From contig NZ_AP031500.1 of NCBI RefSeq assembly GCF_042847215.1, positions 3,720,001 through 3,784,000 on the forward strand: DNA of 64,000 nt, read 5' to 3'. The notes under the pieces were generated by a model. The model ran no database searches, was not told where the DNA came from, and was given only the letters and a program-made list of their open reading frames with translations. The position numbers and the translations under genes were made by a program. The stretch comes from Gilvimarinus japonicus (GTDB lineage Bacteria; Pseudomonadota; Gammaproteobacteria; Pseudomonadales; Cellvibrionaceae). Below are positions 16,508 through 26,244 of the stretch, piece by piece (the first letter of the stretch is position 1; every line of letters begins with the position of its first letter).

Positions 16508-17839
16508 TCAAAAACGCCAGTTTAACTGCGCGCCCAGAATATCGACGCTGCTGTCGAACGAGCCCGCCAACACTCCAGGAACGCCGGCGGCACTGGTCGA
16601 TTCTTCACGCAGCGAGGCATCATCCACTAGCAAGTGCGTGTAACCAACGTCCAACGACAAGTGGCTTGAGACTTCCCAGTTAGCACCGACACTCAACCAA
16701 GTGCGGTCGGCATCCGGGATGCGCGGGCTTAAGTGCTCTGGGCTCGTTTGTGGGGCTTCATCCAACGCGATACCGGCGCGCCATGTCCATGCGCCAGTGT
16801 CGATGCTGGTGCCTAGTGCATAACGCATCGTGTCATCGTATTGTAAGTCCAACTCGTCAACCTGAGCGCCATTGCCGGTGTTGATGACTTCAATATTTTG
16901 GATGCTGCTCCAGCGGGTTTGTGCAATATCCGCATGGAACGCCCACCCTTCGGTGACATACTGAGTCACACTAAAGGTTAACGTGTCCGGCATGCTCACT
17001 TCCGCTTCAATATCACCCTCTAGGGCGCTCAAGCCGCCCGCACACAAAGTACCGGTGGTGGGCGCTGGCGGTGCCCCAGTGGGGTAACCGGCCCCAGGGC
17101 TACAGGCGGCGTTTAAATCGAAGGTAGCATCGCCCTCAAGCTTAAACTCGCCCCCTTCACGCCACACTAAACCAATACTGGTTCTGTCCGATGGAGTAAT
17201 CAGCACACTCAAATCCAACACAAAGTCGTCGTCATCGCCTTTAATTTTTGCGCTGCTGTCGGTCGCCGTATTGGGCGCCAGGCCTAAAGAGGAGTCCACC
17301 TGACTTTGCAAATCGGCCTCGATGGTTTGGTAATTTACACCGGCGCCAATGGCGATAAAATCCGTGATCGCCCAAGAGGCGGTAGCATTAACATTGACCA
17401 GCTGTAGCTCGCTGTAAGTGGCGGAGTAGCGGCCCACCCACTCGTCGTTAAAGCTACTGGCAAGCCCGTATGGCGCGTTAACCCCAAAACCCACGGCGAG
17501 CCTATCACCCAGTGGCACTACCGCGTAAAGGTTGGGAATAACCCCCAATTCGTCAGTGGTGTCGCCTTCACCCGAGAAGGACGACCCTTCGTTATTAAAC
17601 TGTGCGTCGGTGGCGACCAAATTAACCCCCGCGGTCAGCGAGACGCGATCCAGTTTGGTCATACCGGCGGGGTTAAAGTACACGGTGCTGGCATCGGTAA
17701 TATCCGAGCCAGTCCCCGCAAACGCCTTGCCTAAATGCGCCGGGCTTTGTTCCAGTAACTGAAAGGACGCACCGTGGGCAAAGATAGGAGAAAAAGCTAG
17801 AGTTGTGGCCAGTAAGGTTTTATTGAATTTATTAGACAT
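16508..17839 (-). CDS. FadL/OmpP1-type outer-membrane transporter
   Basis: Outer-membrane beta-barrel of 443 residues that would let long-chain fatty acids or other hydrophobic compounds cross. The signal peptide ends at AHGA, giving the mature start SFQLLEQSPAHLGKAFAGTGSDITDASTVYFNPAGM in pieces typical of the family: the N-terminal hatch, then the NPAG motif. Alternating beta-strands follow to a terminal LNWRF, ending in the aromatic residue used for barrel insertion. The ATG at 17839 is chosen because a GAGGAG lies eight bases upstream; the longer reading has no signal peptide at its start. Hydrocarbon or lipid uptake is the likely role. Confidence 0.92.
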   Translation of the reverse strand: MSNKFNKTLLATTLAFSPIFAHGASFQLLEQSPAHLGKAFAGTGSDITDASTVYFNPAGMTKLDRVSLTAGVNLVATDAQFNNEGSSFSGEGDTTDELGVIPNLYAVVPLGDRLAVGFGVNAPYGLASSFNDEWVGRYSATYSELQLVNVNATASWAITDFIAIGAGVNYQTIEADLQSQVDSSLGLAPNTATDSSAKIKGDDDDFVLDLSVLITPSDRTSIGLVWREGGEFKLEGDATFDLNAACSPGAGYPTGAPPAPTTGTLCAGGLSALEGDIEAEVSMPDTLTFSVTQYVTEGWAFHADIAQTRWSSIQNIEVINTGNGAQVDELDLQYDDTMRYALGTSIDTGAWTWRAGIALDEAPQTSPEHLSPRIPDADRTWLSVGANWEVSSHLSLDVGYTHLLVDDASLREESTSAAGVPGVLAGSFDSSVDILGAQLNWRF

Positions 17840-18100
17840 ATGTAACTCCTCTGCGTCGGTCAAACGACAAGATAAGCGTTACCCAGCCTGCACTATGTCT
17901 TAGCAAACATGCCATAACCAATAGTGCCAACTGAGTAATGGGCAAGCACCCTACCGGTATCAATACCACAGATGCCGCTATACTGCGAGCCACGAAGCGC
18001 GCTGCCTTAAGCCTAGCAGAAGCGCGTTAAAAATCAGCCCCCGTAGCAAAAATTTACGAACAACTCACAGTTAGCGTAAATCAGCACGGTAAAACACAGG

Positions 18101-19729
18101 CTATTTCTCGTTTTCGGGCGCTGCCGCCTTGGTTGGTGCCGTCCAAGGTGCGGGCACCAGGGCTTTTTCTGGTTGCGCCATAAAATGAGGTGACATAATT
18201 TGCAAATCGGCCTCGGCAAAAACATCTTGTATGTGCTGATGCAACTCAGATAACACCATAACTTTAATCTCAGGAGCGTCAATATGCACCAGCAAACGGT
18301 ACTCAACGTACCAGTCACTGAGCGCGGTTTGCCGCACATTAGGCTCGGGATCTTCGCGGACCCCCTCGGTGCGCTGCGCAGCATCTAACAACAGGTGATG
18401 CACCTGCGGCCAGGGCGTGTCGTAACCGATCGTCACGCTGGTAGAAATGATAATGCCGTTGGGTTTGGCCAAGCGGCTATAGTTAGTGCTCGAAGCATTT
18501 AGCAGCACAGCATTTGGGATGGTGATCTCTTCATTTTTAATGGTTTTTATTTTCGTCGACAAAACACCTACTGTCGTCACAGTGCCTTCGTAATCCGATA
18601 CTTTTACGTACTCTCCTGGCTGAAATGCGCGACTATAAACCACAATAAGGCCACCCAAAACCTGACTGACAATACCGGCCGAGCCCAGCGAGACGATCAA
18701 ACCAATAAACACACTGACGCCTTTAAAGGCCTCGGTATCGGAGCCTGGGATATAAGGGTAGGCGATGATAATCGAAAACAACCAAACGAGTACGACAATA
18801 ACCCGGCGCGTGGCCTTGGCGGTTTCCGGGTCAAATAAACTGGAGCGTAAACGACCGCGCTCGATCCGTGAGAAAACATTTTTGACCATGTCGCTAACGA
18901 TACTGGCGAGCCAAAAAATCACCAGCACCATCACGATGTCAGGAATAGAACCGACTATCGCCAAGCCGATCTTGGCGATAATATCGACAATATAATCGGT
19001 TAATCGCTGACCAAAACCAACGGTATAGGGAAACTGCCGCATCACAAACGCCAGCCAAAGGTAGCTAAACAGCGCCACCAATGCCATCAACAGCAAACGC
19101 GCCAGACTTGACAGCAGCGACACTAAGTAGGGCACTAAATAAATACCGCCCACTTGCAAGCGGCTGGAACCGCTGCCTGGGTTATTGCGCTTTTCTAGCC
19201 ACAGTAGTAACCGCTCGCGACCGCGCAACAAAAGAAAAATAATCCCCCCAAAACATAGCGAAGCGATCGCAGAATAAATAGCACCTTTTACTAATAACTC
19301 GGGCTTTTGTTGTGCATCGCGCCGCTGCAGCCACGCACTTAAATTCGCTTTGGCTTGCTCGGCGTATTCTTCCAGTGTTATTTTCTCTGGCGCATCCTGC
19401 TTTAATAACCCAAACACTCGGTTATCATTCACCATCACCCATGCGCCGTTGTAGTCCTTTTCTTGCACAAGGTTGACCGATAAATCGTAATCTTTTGCGA
19501 TGGGGATTGAGCGAATACGCTCGACCGCCGTTTTGGCCCGCTCTTTTGGCGAGTATTGGCGGTATTGCGCGCGGATCGTGGCGATATGCATGCCCCACAA
19601 ATCCACCGAGGCATGCTGCGCGACATCCAGTGGGTCATGTAAAGGCTTGTCTTTGTCTTCGTCCTCCGCCAAGGCAAGTGACGCCCCCGAAACACACCAC
19701 AACAGCAGCAACCACCGCAATAACGCCAT
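18101..19729 (-). CDS. MscS-family mechanosensitive channel
   Basis: Inner-membrane tension-gated channel of 542 residues. A signal peptide (MALLRWLLLLWCVSGASLALA) precedes a periplasmic domain of about 120 residues, then about four to five membrane helices and the conserved pore helix with small residues (VSLGSAGIVSQVLGGLIVVYSRAFQPGEYV in pieces). The MscS beta domain (GEYVKVSDYEGTVTTVGVLSTKIKT) and C-terminal alpha/beta domain follow. It is larger than E. coli MscS and nearer to the YbdG/YnaI size group. The start at 19729 is preferred over 19762 because it begins the signal peptide, but ribosome-site evidence is weak. It would release solutes under hypo-osmotic shock. Confidence 0.88.
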   Translation of the reverse strand: MALLRWLLLLWCVSGASLALAEDEDKDKPLHDPLDVAQHASVDLWGMHIATIRAQYRQYSPKERAKTAVERIRSIPIAKDYDLSVNLVQEKDYNGAWVMVNDNRVFGLLKQDAPEKITLEEYAEQAKANLSAWLQRRDAQQKPELLVKGAIYSAIASLCFGGIIFLLLRGRERLLLWLEKRNNPGSGSSRLQVGGIYLVPYLVSLLSSLARLLLMALVALFSYLWLAFVMRQFPYTVGFGQRLTDYIVDIIAKIGLAIVGSIPDIVMVLVIFWLASIVSDMVKNVFSRIERGRLRSSLFDPETAKATRRVIVVLVWLFSIIIAYPYIPGSDTEAFKGVSVFIGLIVSLGSAGIVSQVLGGLIVVYSRAFQPGEYVKVSDYEGTVTTVGVLSTKIKTIKNEEITIPNAVLLNASSTNYSRLAKPNGIIISTSVTIGYDTPWPQVHHLLLDAAQRTEGVREDPEPNVRQTALSDWYVEYRLLVHIDAPEIKVMVLSELHQHIQDVFAEADLQIMSPHFMAQPEKALVPAPWTAPTKAAAPENEK

Positions 19730-19944
19730 CGCCCAATCCCCTAGAATATAACCATGCAACATCCGGTTTTCTGATGGACTAACTATAGCGCAAGCGACTT
19801 TAAAGCAAACAAGTTTCTGCGCTTTTACACCAGCTTATTACGACGTGAACTGTCATAGATTGCCCTTAACCTTGGCTTTACGACTCCGCATTACCTGTTA
19901 CACCAGGAGCCGAACACTAAAAATCACCGTCAAGGAGAATGACC

Positions 19945-20349
19945 ATGGAAAAGCACTATCACGGTAGCTGTCACTGCGGCGCCGTCGCGTTTGCAGCCGA
20001 CATTGACCTAAGCCGTGGCACTGGGCGCTGCAACTGCTCAATTTGCCGCAAAACTCGCAGCTGGGGCACGATCATCAAGCCCGAGGCTATGACCATTACC
20101 CAGGGCGAGCACGAGCTCACCGACTACCAGTTTAATACCAAAGCGATGCATCACCCGTTTTGCCAGCACTGCGGAGTCAGCCCCTACGGTTTTGGTCATC
20201 TTGAGGTGGCGGGCGGCGACTTTTATTACATTAACCTCGCCTGCCTAGACGATGCCACGCCACAGGAGCTGATCGAGGCGCCGCTGAGTTACTCGGATGG
20301 CGCCAACGACAACTGGCAAGAAGCCCCCGCCGAAACCCGCCATTTATAA
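19945..20349 (+). CDS. GFA family zinc protein
   Basis: Protein of 134 residues of the glutathione-dependent formaldehyde-activating (Gfa/CENP-V) fold. Zinc ligands are visible as CHCG near residue 9, CNCSIC near 32, and FCQHCG near 68. The family name derives from Paracoccus Gfa, but most members have no proven enzyme activity, so a formaldehyde role is not claimed. The second ATG (19945) is used because AAGGAG lies at the ideal distance from it and abuts the first ATG at 19939. It is convergent with the LysR gene. Confidence 0.88.
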   Translation: MEKHYHGSCHCGAVAFAADIDLSRGTGRCNCSICRKTRSWGTIIKPEAMTITQGEHELTDYQFNTKAMHHPFCQHCGVSPYGFGHLEVAGGDFYYINLACLDDATPQELIEAPLSYSDGANDNWQEAPAETRHL

Positions 20350-20360
20350 ACCATAAACCG

Positions 20361-21287
20361 CTACGGCGCTCGCCAATGCTCAGGCAGCGCCTCGGCCAGG
20401 TAATCCCGAAACGCCCGCACTTTGCCGGTTAACTGGTGGCGGTCGCGCACGCAGAAGTAAAAATCCAGTGGTGCCACCTCAGCTAACACGCTGTCGTTTG
20501 ACGAGGGGGTAAATAGCTCAACCAACTCACCTCGCGCAATAAAAGGTGCGGCGATAAACGCGCCCAACCGCGTAATACCCGCGCCCGCGACGGCCATACG
20601 TGCCAAGGTATCAATGTCATCGCTGATAATAGCGGCGTGTACCGGCGGGTAATAATGCTCGCCGGCACGAACAAAACCCCAGCGTAAAAAGCGCCCATCC
20701 GCCGGAAACCGAAACACCAAACAATCGTGCTCCTGAAGCTGCTCGGGTATTGTGGGCGTGCCCCGGCGCGCCAGATAATCTGGGGCGGCACAAAACACCG
20801 AGGGCACGCGAGCAATATGGCGTGCCACCAAACCATCTTCCAGCGCCGGCTGAATGCGAATACTCACATCGACGGACTCACGCACGTGGTCAACATTGCG
20901 ATCGGTCGCCATCAGCTCAATGGTAATGTGCGGGTAACGACGGTTAAATGCCGGAATCAACGGCGCCAGCACGTGACGGGCAAAGGCCGCTGTTGCCGCA
21001 ATACCCAAGCGCCCACGGGGCTCATCGCGCAACTCGCTTACCGCCTCGCTGGCCGATGCCAACTCGTGTATTAAGGAGCTAACCCGCTCGTAGTACAAGC
21101 GCCCGCTGTCCGTTAACGCCAGACTGCGTGTGGTACGGGTTAGCAACCGCACCCCCAACTGAGTTTCTAAGCGGGCGATGTTTTGGCTGGCGGCCGCCGG
21201 GCTAATACCTAGGCGTCGCGCGGCCCCGGCAATACTACCGGCCTCTACCGCACGAACAAAACTGTCAATTCCACGCACACTATCCAT
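20361..21287 (-). CDS. LysR-family transcriptional regulator
   Basis: Regulator of 308 residues. The N-terminal winged helix-turn-helix is clear (SFVRAVEAGSIAGAARRLG, SPAAASQNIARLETQLGVRLL, at residues 8-50), followed by a linker helix and a periplasmic-binding-like effector domain (RGRLGIAATAAFARHVLAPL onward). It resembles the CrgA/PA-type LysR proteins that act on neighbouring genes. It is divergent from a DUF2798 gene with 125 bp between, the usual arrangement of a LysR with its target, so it may control the DUF2798, Dabb and redoxin genes; the ligand is unknown. Confidence 0.92.
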   Translation of the reverse strand: MDSVRGIDSFVRAVEAGSIAGAARRLGISPAAASQNIARLETQLGVRLLTRTTRSLALTDSGRLYYERVSSLIHELASASEAVSELRDEPRGRLGIAATAAFARHVLAPLIPAFNRRYPHITIELMATDRNVDHVRESVDVSIRIQPALEDGLVARHIARVPSVFCAAPDYLARRGTPTIPEQLQEHDCLVFRFPADGRFLRWGFVRAGEHYYPPVHAAIISDDIDTLARMAVAGAGITRLGAFIAAPFIARGELVELFTPSSNDSVLAEVAPLDFYFCVRDRHQLTGKVRAFRDYLAEALPEHWRAP

Positions 21288-21412
21288 AAGCTAAAAAGCC
21301 TCAATACCACAAGTATTCGTAAGCTTAGCTTATTACTGCTATTACCCCCAAGCCTCTACCAACACTCATTCCCGCTCGTTACAGTAACGACATCGCTAAC
21401 TCAGGAGGCTAA

Positions 21413-21679
21413 ATGACTAAGACTGTAAACAACGCAGCCAAACCCCAACGTAAACTACACCCACGTTTTACGCCGGTAATGTTCTCGTTCTACATGGCCG
21501 CCATTATGGCTTTTTTAATGTGCACCTTAATTACCGCGCTCAACCGTGGTATCGACGGGGCGTTTATTCACTGGGTTTGGAAGGCGTACCAAATCGCCAT
21601 GCCCTGCGCCTTTATTTGCGTCTTACTGGTGCGTCCGCTGGTATTTAAGCTCGTTCATTGGACCGTTCATCCGCCGTAA
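21413..21679 (+). CDS. DUF2798 small membrane protein
   Basis: Inner-membrane protein of 88 residues with two hydrophobic helices (FYMAAIMAFLMCTLITAL at about 27-44 and a second at about 58-78 with PCAFICVLLVRPLV). The RFTPVMFSFYMA and RPLVFKLV blocks match DUF2798, a two-helix family often beside LysR regulators. Function is unknown. The ATG is preceded by CAGGAGG. It is divergent from LysR, which may regulate it. Confidence 0.82.
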   Translation: MTKTVNNAAKPQRKLHPRFTPVMFSFYMAAIMAFLMCTLITALNRGIDGAFIHWVWKAYQIAMPCAFICVLLVRPLVFKLVHWTVHPP

Positions 21680-21793
21680 TGGACTCGCGCTTATCGCGCC
21701 CGCGCAAAGAACTGTTAAACATTTTCTGATCGCTGCCCCAGACGCCGGGGTTTGCTACTATTGCTGCAAACAATACTCTAAATGGAGAGCACC

Positions 21794-22204
21794 ATGAGCG
21801 ATTCATCCCGCCGTCGGTTTCTGACCGGCGCCGCAACCTTAAGCGCGGCGGCCGCCGTAGGAACCACCCAAGCAGGCGAAACCTGTGGCGAGCTGCCACC
21901 GGTCGTACATAAAGTGTATTTTTGGCTGAAGAATCCCGACTCACGCGAGGACCGCGACCAGCTGATTGCCGGCTTAAAGACCTTGGGCTCGATTAGCACT
22001 GTGCAGGGGATTCACGTCGGTGTACCCGCCTCGACCGAGCAGCGCGACGTCGTGGATAACAGCTACCAGGTGTCAGAGCTGCTGCTGTTTGCCAGCGCTG
22101 CCGATCAGGACGCCTATCAAGTGGACCCAATCCACTTAAAGTTTGTCGAGCAATGCAGCCACTTATGGCGCAAGGTTGTGGTGTACGACTCCATCGCCGT
22201 CTAA
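21794..22204 (+). CDS. Secreted Dabb-domain protein with Tat-like signal
   Basis: Protein of 136 residues. The N-terminus reads SSRRRFLTGAATLSAAAAVG, with two or three arginines before a hydrophobic stretch, resembling a twin-arginine export signal. The remainder is the stress-responsive A/B barrel (Dabb) domain: VVHKVYFWLKN, LKTLGSISTVQGIHVGVPA, LLLFASAADQDAYQVDPIHLKFVE. Dabb proteins are small ferredoxin-like dimers with varied or unknown roles. The ATG at 21794 is chosen because GGAG lies just upstream; the ATG at 21782 lies before it without a site. A strong hairpin follows. Confidence 0.82.
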   Translation: MSDSSRRRFLTGAATLSAAAAVGTTQAGETCGELPPVVHKVYFWLKNPDSREDRDQLIAGLKTLGSISTVQGIHVGVPASTEQRDVVDNSYQVSELLLFASAADQDAYQVDPIHLKFVEQCSHLWRKVVVYDSIAV

Positions 22205-22233
22205 GGGCAATTTGCGATTAAGTTCGCAACTCC

Positions 22234-22262
22234 ATAGGCCGGTTTTTAAACCGGCCTATTTA
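22234..22262 (+). terminator. Terminator after Dabb gene
   Basis: Arms ATAGGCCGGTTT and AAACCGGCCTAT (22234-22259) form a perfect hairpin with a very short loop, followed by a T-rich stretch, 30 bases past the stop. Confidence 0.75.
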
Positions 22263-22335
22263 TTGCTGAGGGTATGTCATGGTGCCGGGTTCACCGCCCA
22301 ACCAACCTACTTCTGTAAACAGTATGGAGCTTTAC

Positions 22336-22869
22336 ATGACATCCAGCAAAATATCCGCCGCCGCTGTTTTTCCAGCGCTTTCCGTAAAAGATACCGACAA
22401 TAACGAGGTTTTTCTCGGTCAACGCCAATCCAATACCGGTTGGAAAATGGTGGTGGTTTATCGCGGCAAACACTGCCCGATTTGTACAAAATACTTAAAC
22501 CAACTCGAAGATTACAAACAGCGGCTTGCGGATATTGACGTAGAGCTGGTGGCGGTCTCGGCCGACAGCGCTGAACAACTGCAAGAGCACCAGCAAAAGC
22601 TATCGGTCACTTACCCGCTGTATCACGGTTTAAATGTCGAACAAATGAGAGGCTTAGGGTTGTATATTTCTGAGCCACGCTCCGAGCAAGAAACCGATCA
22701 CCCGTTTGCCGAGCCGGCCCTGTTTGTGATTAACAGCGAAGGCCGCATTCAAATCGTCGACATTGCCAATGCACCTTTCTCACGCCCCGCGCCCGAGACT
22801 CTGGTATCTGGCTTAGAGTTTATTCGCGATCCCAACAATGATTACCCGATACGGGGCACTTACGTATAA
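22336..22869 (+). CDS. AhpC/TSA-type redoxin
   Basis: Thioredoxin-fold protein of 177 residues of the peroxiredoxin-like group. The redox site is Cys47-Pro-Ile-Cys50 in YRGKHCPICTKYLNQL, with the family pattern LVAVSADSAEQLQEH and PALFVINSEGRIQIVDIAN after it. It probably reduces peroxides or disulfides in the cytoplasm, since no signal peptide is present. The ATG at 22336 is chosen because GGAG lies eight bases upstream; longer in-frame starts at 22279 and 22324 lack one and add a low-complexity N-terminus. It is convergent with the MATE gene. Confidence 0.88.
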   Translation: MTSSKISAAAVFPALSVKDTDNNEVFLGQRQSNTGWKMVVVYRGKHCPICTKYLNQLEDYKQRLADIDVELVAVSADSAEQLQEHQQKLSVTYPLYHGLNVEQMRGLGLYISEPRSEQETDHPFAEPALFVINSEGRIQIVDIANAPFSRPAPETLVSGLEFIRDPNNDYPIRGTYV

Positions 22870-22903
22870 CACTTGCCCAGCAAAACAACCGCGGCCAATG
22901 CGC

Positions 22904-24325
22904 TTACCGATACCCTTCCTCGGTAAGCGCCTCGTCGGTCACCTGTAAGGTCTGTTGGTCGTCTTCGGTTAGGCGTGTGCGCTTCCAGCCACCGCGTGCA
23001 AACCAACACACAGACACCAGCGCCACGGCAATATTAGTAACCGGAAACGACCACCAAATCCCCGAGGCGCCAAGCTCGGTGTGCTTGGACAAAACATAGG
23101 CGACCGGAAACTGAAACATCCACTGCGCCACCAGTGCCAACACCATAGCGTTAACCATATTGCCCGAGGCGCGAAACGCCGAGGCAATACACAACTGCAC
23201 CGCAATGCCGCCCCATGCCAGCGCCATAATCCGAATAAAATGGCCGCCCTCGCGGATCACATCTGGATCATCGGGGACAAAAAACGCCACTATGTGCGAC
23301 GCCGAAAAATAAGCCCCCGCACCAATAATTGTTAAAGCGCCACAGCCAAACAACACCCCCAATTTGGTAATCTGGGCGGCGCGATCGAGCTTACCCGCAC
23401 CTATGTTTTGCCCCACCAAGGTCGACACTGACATCGACAAACCCATGGCCGGAATCGTAATCAACTGCAAAATATTTGAGCCAATACCGTAAGCGGCAAT
23501 GGTAAGCGTTCCAAAGCTCGCCGCTAAAAATGACATCACCATCAAGCCCAAACTGCGGGTCGACAGCTCCACCGAACCGGGAAAACCGAGAAAAAACGCC
23601 TTTCTAATGTACGCCCAATCCGGTGTAAATAATCGCCACGACAACGCGATGCCATGACGCCCACGCAGCAACACCATCAACCCCAAGCTGGCCGCCAAGC
23701 ACTGGGTAATAAGCGTTGCCCCCGCAGCGCCTTTAACGCCCAGCGCCGGAATCGGCCCCCAGCCAAAAATCAGTAACGGGTCTAAGCCAAAGTTTAAAAT
23801 TACCGTCACCAAAACAATCAACAAAGGTATACGTGTTTCACCCACCCCGCGCATCAGCGACTGAAACATAAAAAAGATAAAGACAAAAATAACGCCGATA
23901 AAGGACACCCGCATAAAGCCCAGTGCGCCCTTATACACCTCGGGCGCGACGCCCAGCAACGCAAGAAAAGACGGCGCCAACATAAACCCCAAACCTCCCA
24001 GCAACACCGAGGTAACGGTTACCATCAGCATCGTCTGGGCCGCCACATGGTTCACCCGATCTTGCCGGCCGGCCCCCATATACTGCGCCGTCAAAGTCGC
24101 GCCAGCCATCGCTAAGCCCGAGCCAATGGCAATCACCAAAAAAGTCACCGGCATACTCACTGACACAGCAGCAACGGCCGCGGCCCCCAAACGGCCCACC
24201 CAAAAAGCATCGGTAAGCTGATAACCCGCCTGCAGCACATTACCCAAAATAATAGGTGCCGCTAACGCCAACAGGGCGCGGGGGATTGATCCGGTGAGAA
24301 ACAATGCACGGCGATCGAGCGCCAT
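22904..24325 (-). CDS. MATE family efflux transporter
   Basis: Inner-membrane antiporter of 473 residues with about 12 hydrophobic helices, exporting cationic drugs or metabolites in exchange for Na+ or H+. Recognisable blocks are PRALLALAAPIILGNVLQAGYQLTDAFWVGRLG at the start, in pieces, then GAGRQDRVNHVAAQ, and in the second half GSNILQLITIPAMGLSMSVSTLVGQNIGAG, the repeated MatE motif. The ATG at 24325 is preferred to the GTG at 24331, since AAGGAG is six bases from the ATG and touches the GTG. Substrate is unknown. Confidence 0.92.
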   Translation of the reverse strand: MALDRRALFLTGSIPRALLALAAPIILGNVLQAGYQLTDAFWVGRLGAAAVAAVSVSMPVTFLVIAIGSGLAMAGATLTAQYMGAGRQDRVNHVAAQTMLMVTVTSVLLGGLGFMLAPSFLALLGVAPEVYKGALGFMRVSFIGVIFVFIFFMFQSLMRGVGETRIPLLIVLVTVILNFGLDPLLIFGWGPIPALGVKGAAGATLITQCLAASLGLMVLLRGRHGIALSWRLFTPDWAYIRKAFFLGFPGSVELSTRSLGLMVMSFLAASFGTLTIAAYGIGSNILQLITIPAMGLSMSVSTLVGQNIGAGKLDRAAQITKLGVLFGCGALTIIGAGAYFSASHIVAFFVPDDPDVIREGGHFIRIMALAWGGIAVQLCIASAFRASGNMVNAMVLALVAQWMFQFPVAYVLSKHTELGASGIWWSFPVTNIAVALVSVCWFARGGWKRTRLTEDDQQTLQVTDEALTEEGYR

Positions 24326-24474
24326 AATCACTCCTTGGGTGTAAATCGCGAGCCAGCGCCGCCAGAGTCTTTAAGATAGCGCACTTGTACACCCATCGCG
24401 GGTGTGACCAAGCTAAGGCCTACAGGGGCGCGACGGATGCGCGCCCCGATGAGCAAGCAGCGAGCCGCCTGCTA

Positions 24475-26244
24475 TTAAACAGTCAGTGTCCAGCCCAACG
24501 ACAATACCAGCACCGTAGTGGCGCCCACCAGCATACTCATGGGCACGCCAGCTTTTAAAAAGTCGGTAAAGCGATAGCCGCCGGGGCCATATACCATTAG
24601 GTTAGTCTGATACCCCAACGGCGTACTAAAGCTGGCCGAGGCCGCCATCATAGTCGCCAACACAAACGGCTCGGGGTTAAGCGAGGCTTTTTGGGTTAGC
24701 TCCAGCACCACCGGCAACATTAAAATCGCCGCCGCGTTATTGGTAATAGATTCCGTCAGCAACCACACCGCGACATAGGTTAAAAACAGCAGCAGGATCG
24801 GATGCCCAAGCCCCGCCAGCAACAAGCCGTCGGCCAACCACTGGGCCACGCCGGTTTTGTACATGGCATTGCCCAGTGCAAACGAGGCGGCAATGGTTAG
24901 CAGTACCGTCGGGTCCAGGCTCTTTTGCGCCTGTTGCGCCGAGCAACAACCGGTAATCATCATAGCGGCGGCACCCAGCAAGGCGGCATTGAGCATGCTC
25001 ATCAGCCCAAATGCCGCCGCCAACACGATCGCCAGCAAAATGCCCCACGACAAATAAGCCCGCTGATGACGCGGTGGTTCGGTGCCTAAATCGCTAATCA
25101 ACAAAAAGTCTTTGTTGTATTTTTGCCGGCTGACAAACGCCGGGCGCGCCTCTAGCAACAAGGTATCGCCCGGCTTTAGCTTGGTCGTCCCCAAGTTGCC
25201 CGGTAAACGCTCACCGTTGCGGGCCACCGCCAACACGGCAGCACCATAACGCTCACGGAACTGCGCATCGCGCACCGTTTGGTTAATGCAGTTACTGTGG
25301 GGCGATATAACCGCCTCCACCAAGCGCCGCTCGCGGTGCTCACGCGCCAGCGTCGGCTCGCCATCGATTGACGGAACAATCCCTTTAATTCGCAGCAAGT
25401 CCGAAATCGCCTCAGTATTGCCGGCAAACACCAGGCGGTCGCCGCCTTGCAATTGCTCCTCCGAGCTTACCGCCGGCACAATCGCCCCAGCGCGTTCGAT
25501 TTCGACTAAGTAAATACGCTTAAGGTTGCGCAGCCCCGCCTCTTCGACGGTTTGCCCGACCAGCGGGCCATCAGAGGCCACCGCGACCTCCAGCGTAAAC
25601 TCGCGCAAGTTGCCAAACATGGCTTTCTCTTGGCGATCGGGCAGACTTTTAGGGAAGACAAAATAGATAAACAGCATGCCTACAATCACCACCGGCAAAC
25701 CCACAGCGGTAATCGAAAATAACGAGAAGCCCGCATTACCGGTCAGCTCTTGGTACTGACCATTTACCACCAAGTTAGTGCTGGTACCAATCAGGGTTAA
25801 GGTACCACCCAAAATGGCCGAGTAACTGAGGGGGATCATCAGCTTAGACGCCGGGATATCAATTTGCCGCGCCCAAGCCCGCACGGCGGGAATCATGGTA
25901 GCCACTACCGGGGTATTGTTTAAAAAGGCACTAAGCAGTGCCACCGGCACACCGATACGCATTTGCGCCACGCGCACGCTTTTGGGGTGGCGCAACACAT
26001 TTTTAACCAGCAAGTCGACCCCGCCCGAACCATGGATACCAGCGGCCACCACAAACATCGCCGCCACCGTCAGCACCCCGTGGTTACTAAAGCCGGCAAA
26101 CGCCTCAGTGGCGGTTAATACGCCACTGGAGCTCAGAATGATCAGCACTGCCATCATCACCAGATGCGCCGCGATGCGAGTAAAAATCAACACCAGCAGT
26201 GCGCCAACCGCCAAACCTAGCGATAACAACCCTTGCCATTCCAT
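24475..26244 (-). CDS. SLC13-type permease with two TrkA-C domains
   Basis: Inner-membrane ion-coupled anion transporter of 589 residues. N-terminal and C-terminal membrane halves carry the family signature regions (SAFLNNTPVVATMIP and SITNNAAAILMLPVVL, with TLIGTSTNLVVNG after the first). Two cytoplasmic TrkA-C (RCK_C) domains sit between them at about residues 200-290 and 300-390 (LVGQTVEEAGL, GGDRLVFAGN, LKPGDTLLLEA). This layout is typical of sulfate or dicarboxylate transporters of the DASS group; the substrate is not determined. The ATG at 26244 is chosen over a TTG at 26259; neither has a strong ribosome site. Confidence 0.9.
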   Translation of the reverse strand: MEWQGLLSLGLAVGALLVLIFTRIAAHLVMMAVLIILSSSGVLTATEAFAGFSNHGVLTVAAMFVVAAGIHGSGGVDLLVKNVLRHPKSVRVAQMRIGVPVALLSAFLNNTPVVATMIPAVRAWARQIDIPASKLMIPLSYSAILGGTLTLIGTSTNLVVNGQYQELTGNAGFSLFSITAVGLPVVIVGMLFIYFVFPKSLPDRQEKAMFGNLREFTLEVAVASDGPLVGQTVEEAGLRNLKRIYLVEIERAGAIVPAVSSEEQLQGGDRLVFAGNTEAISDLLRIKGIVPSIDGEPTLAREHRERRLVEAVISPHSNCINQTVRDAQFRERYGAAVLAVARNGERLPGNLGTTKLKPGDTLLLEARPAFVSRQKYNKDFLLISDLGTEPPRHQRAYLSWGILLAIVLAAAFGLMSMLNAALLGAAAMMITGCCSAQQAQKSLDPTVLLTIAASFALGNAMYKTGVAQWLADGLLLAGLGHPILLLFLTYVAVWLLTESITNNAAAILMLPVVLELTQKASLNPEPFVLATMMAASASFSTPLGYQTNLMVYGPGGYRFTDFLKAGVPMSMLVGATTVLVLSLGWTLTV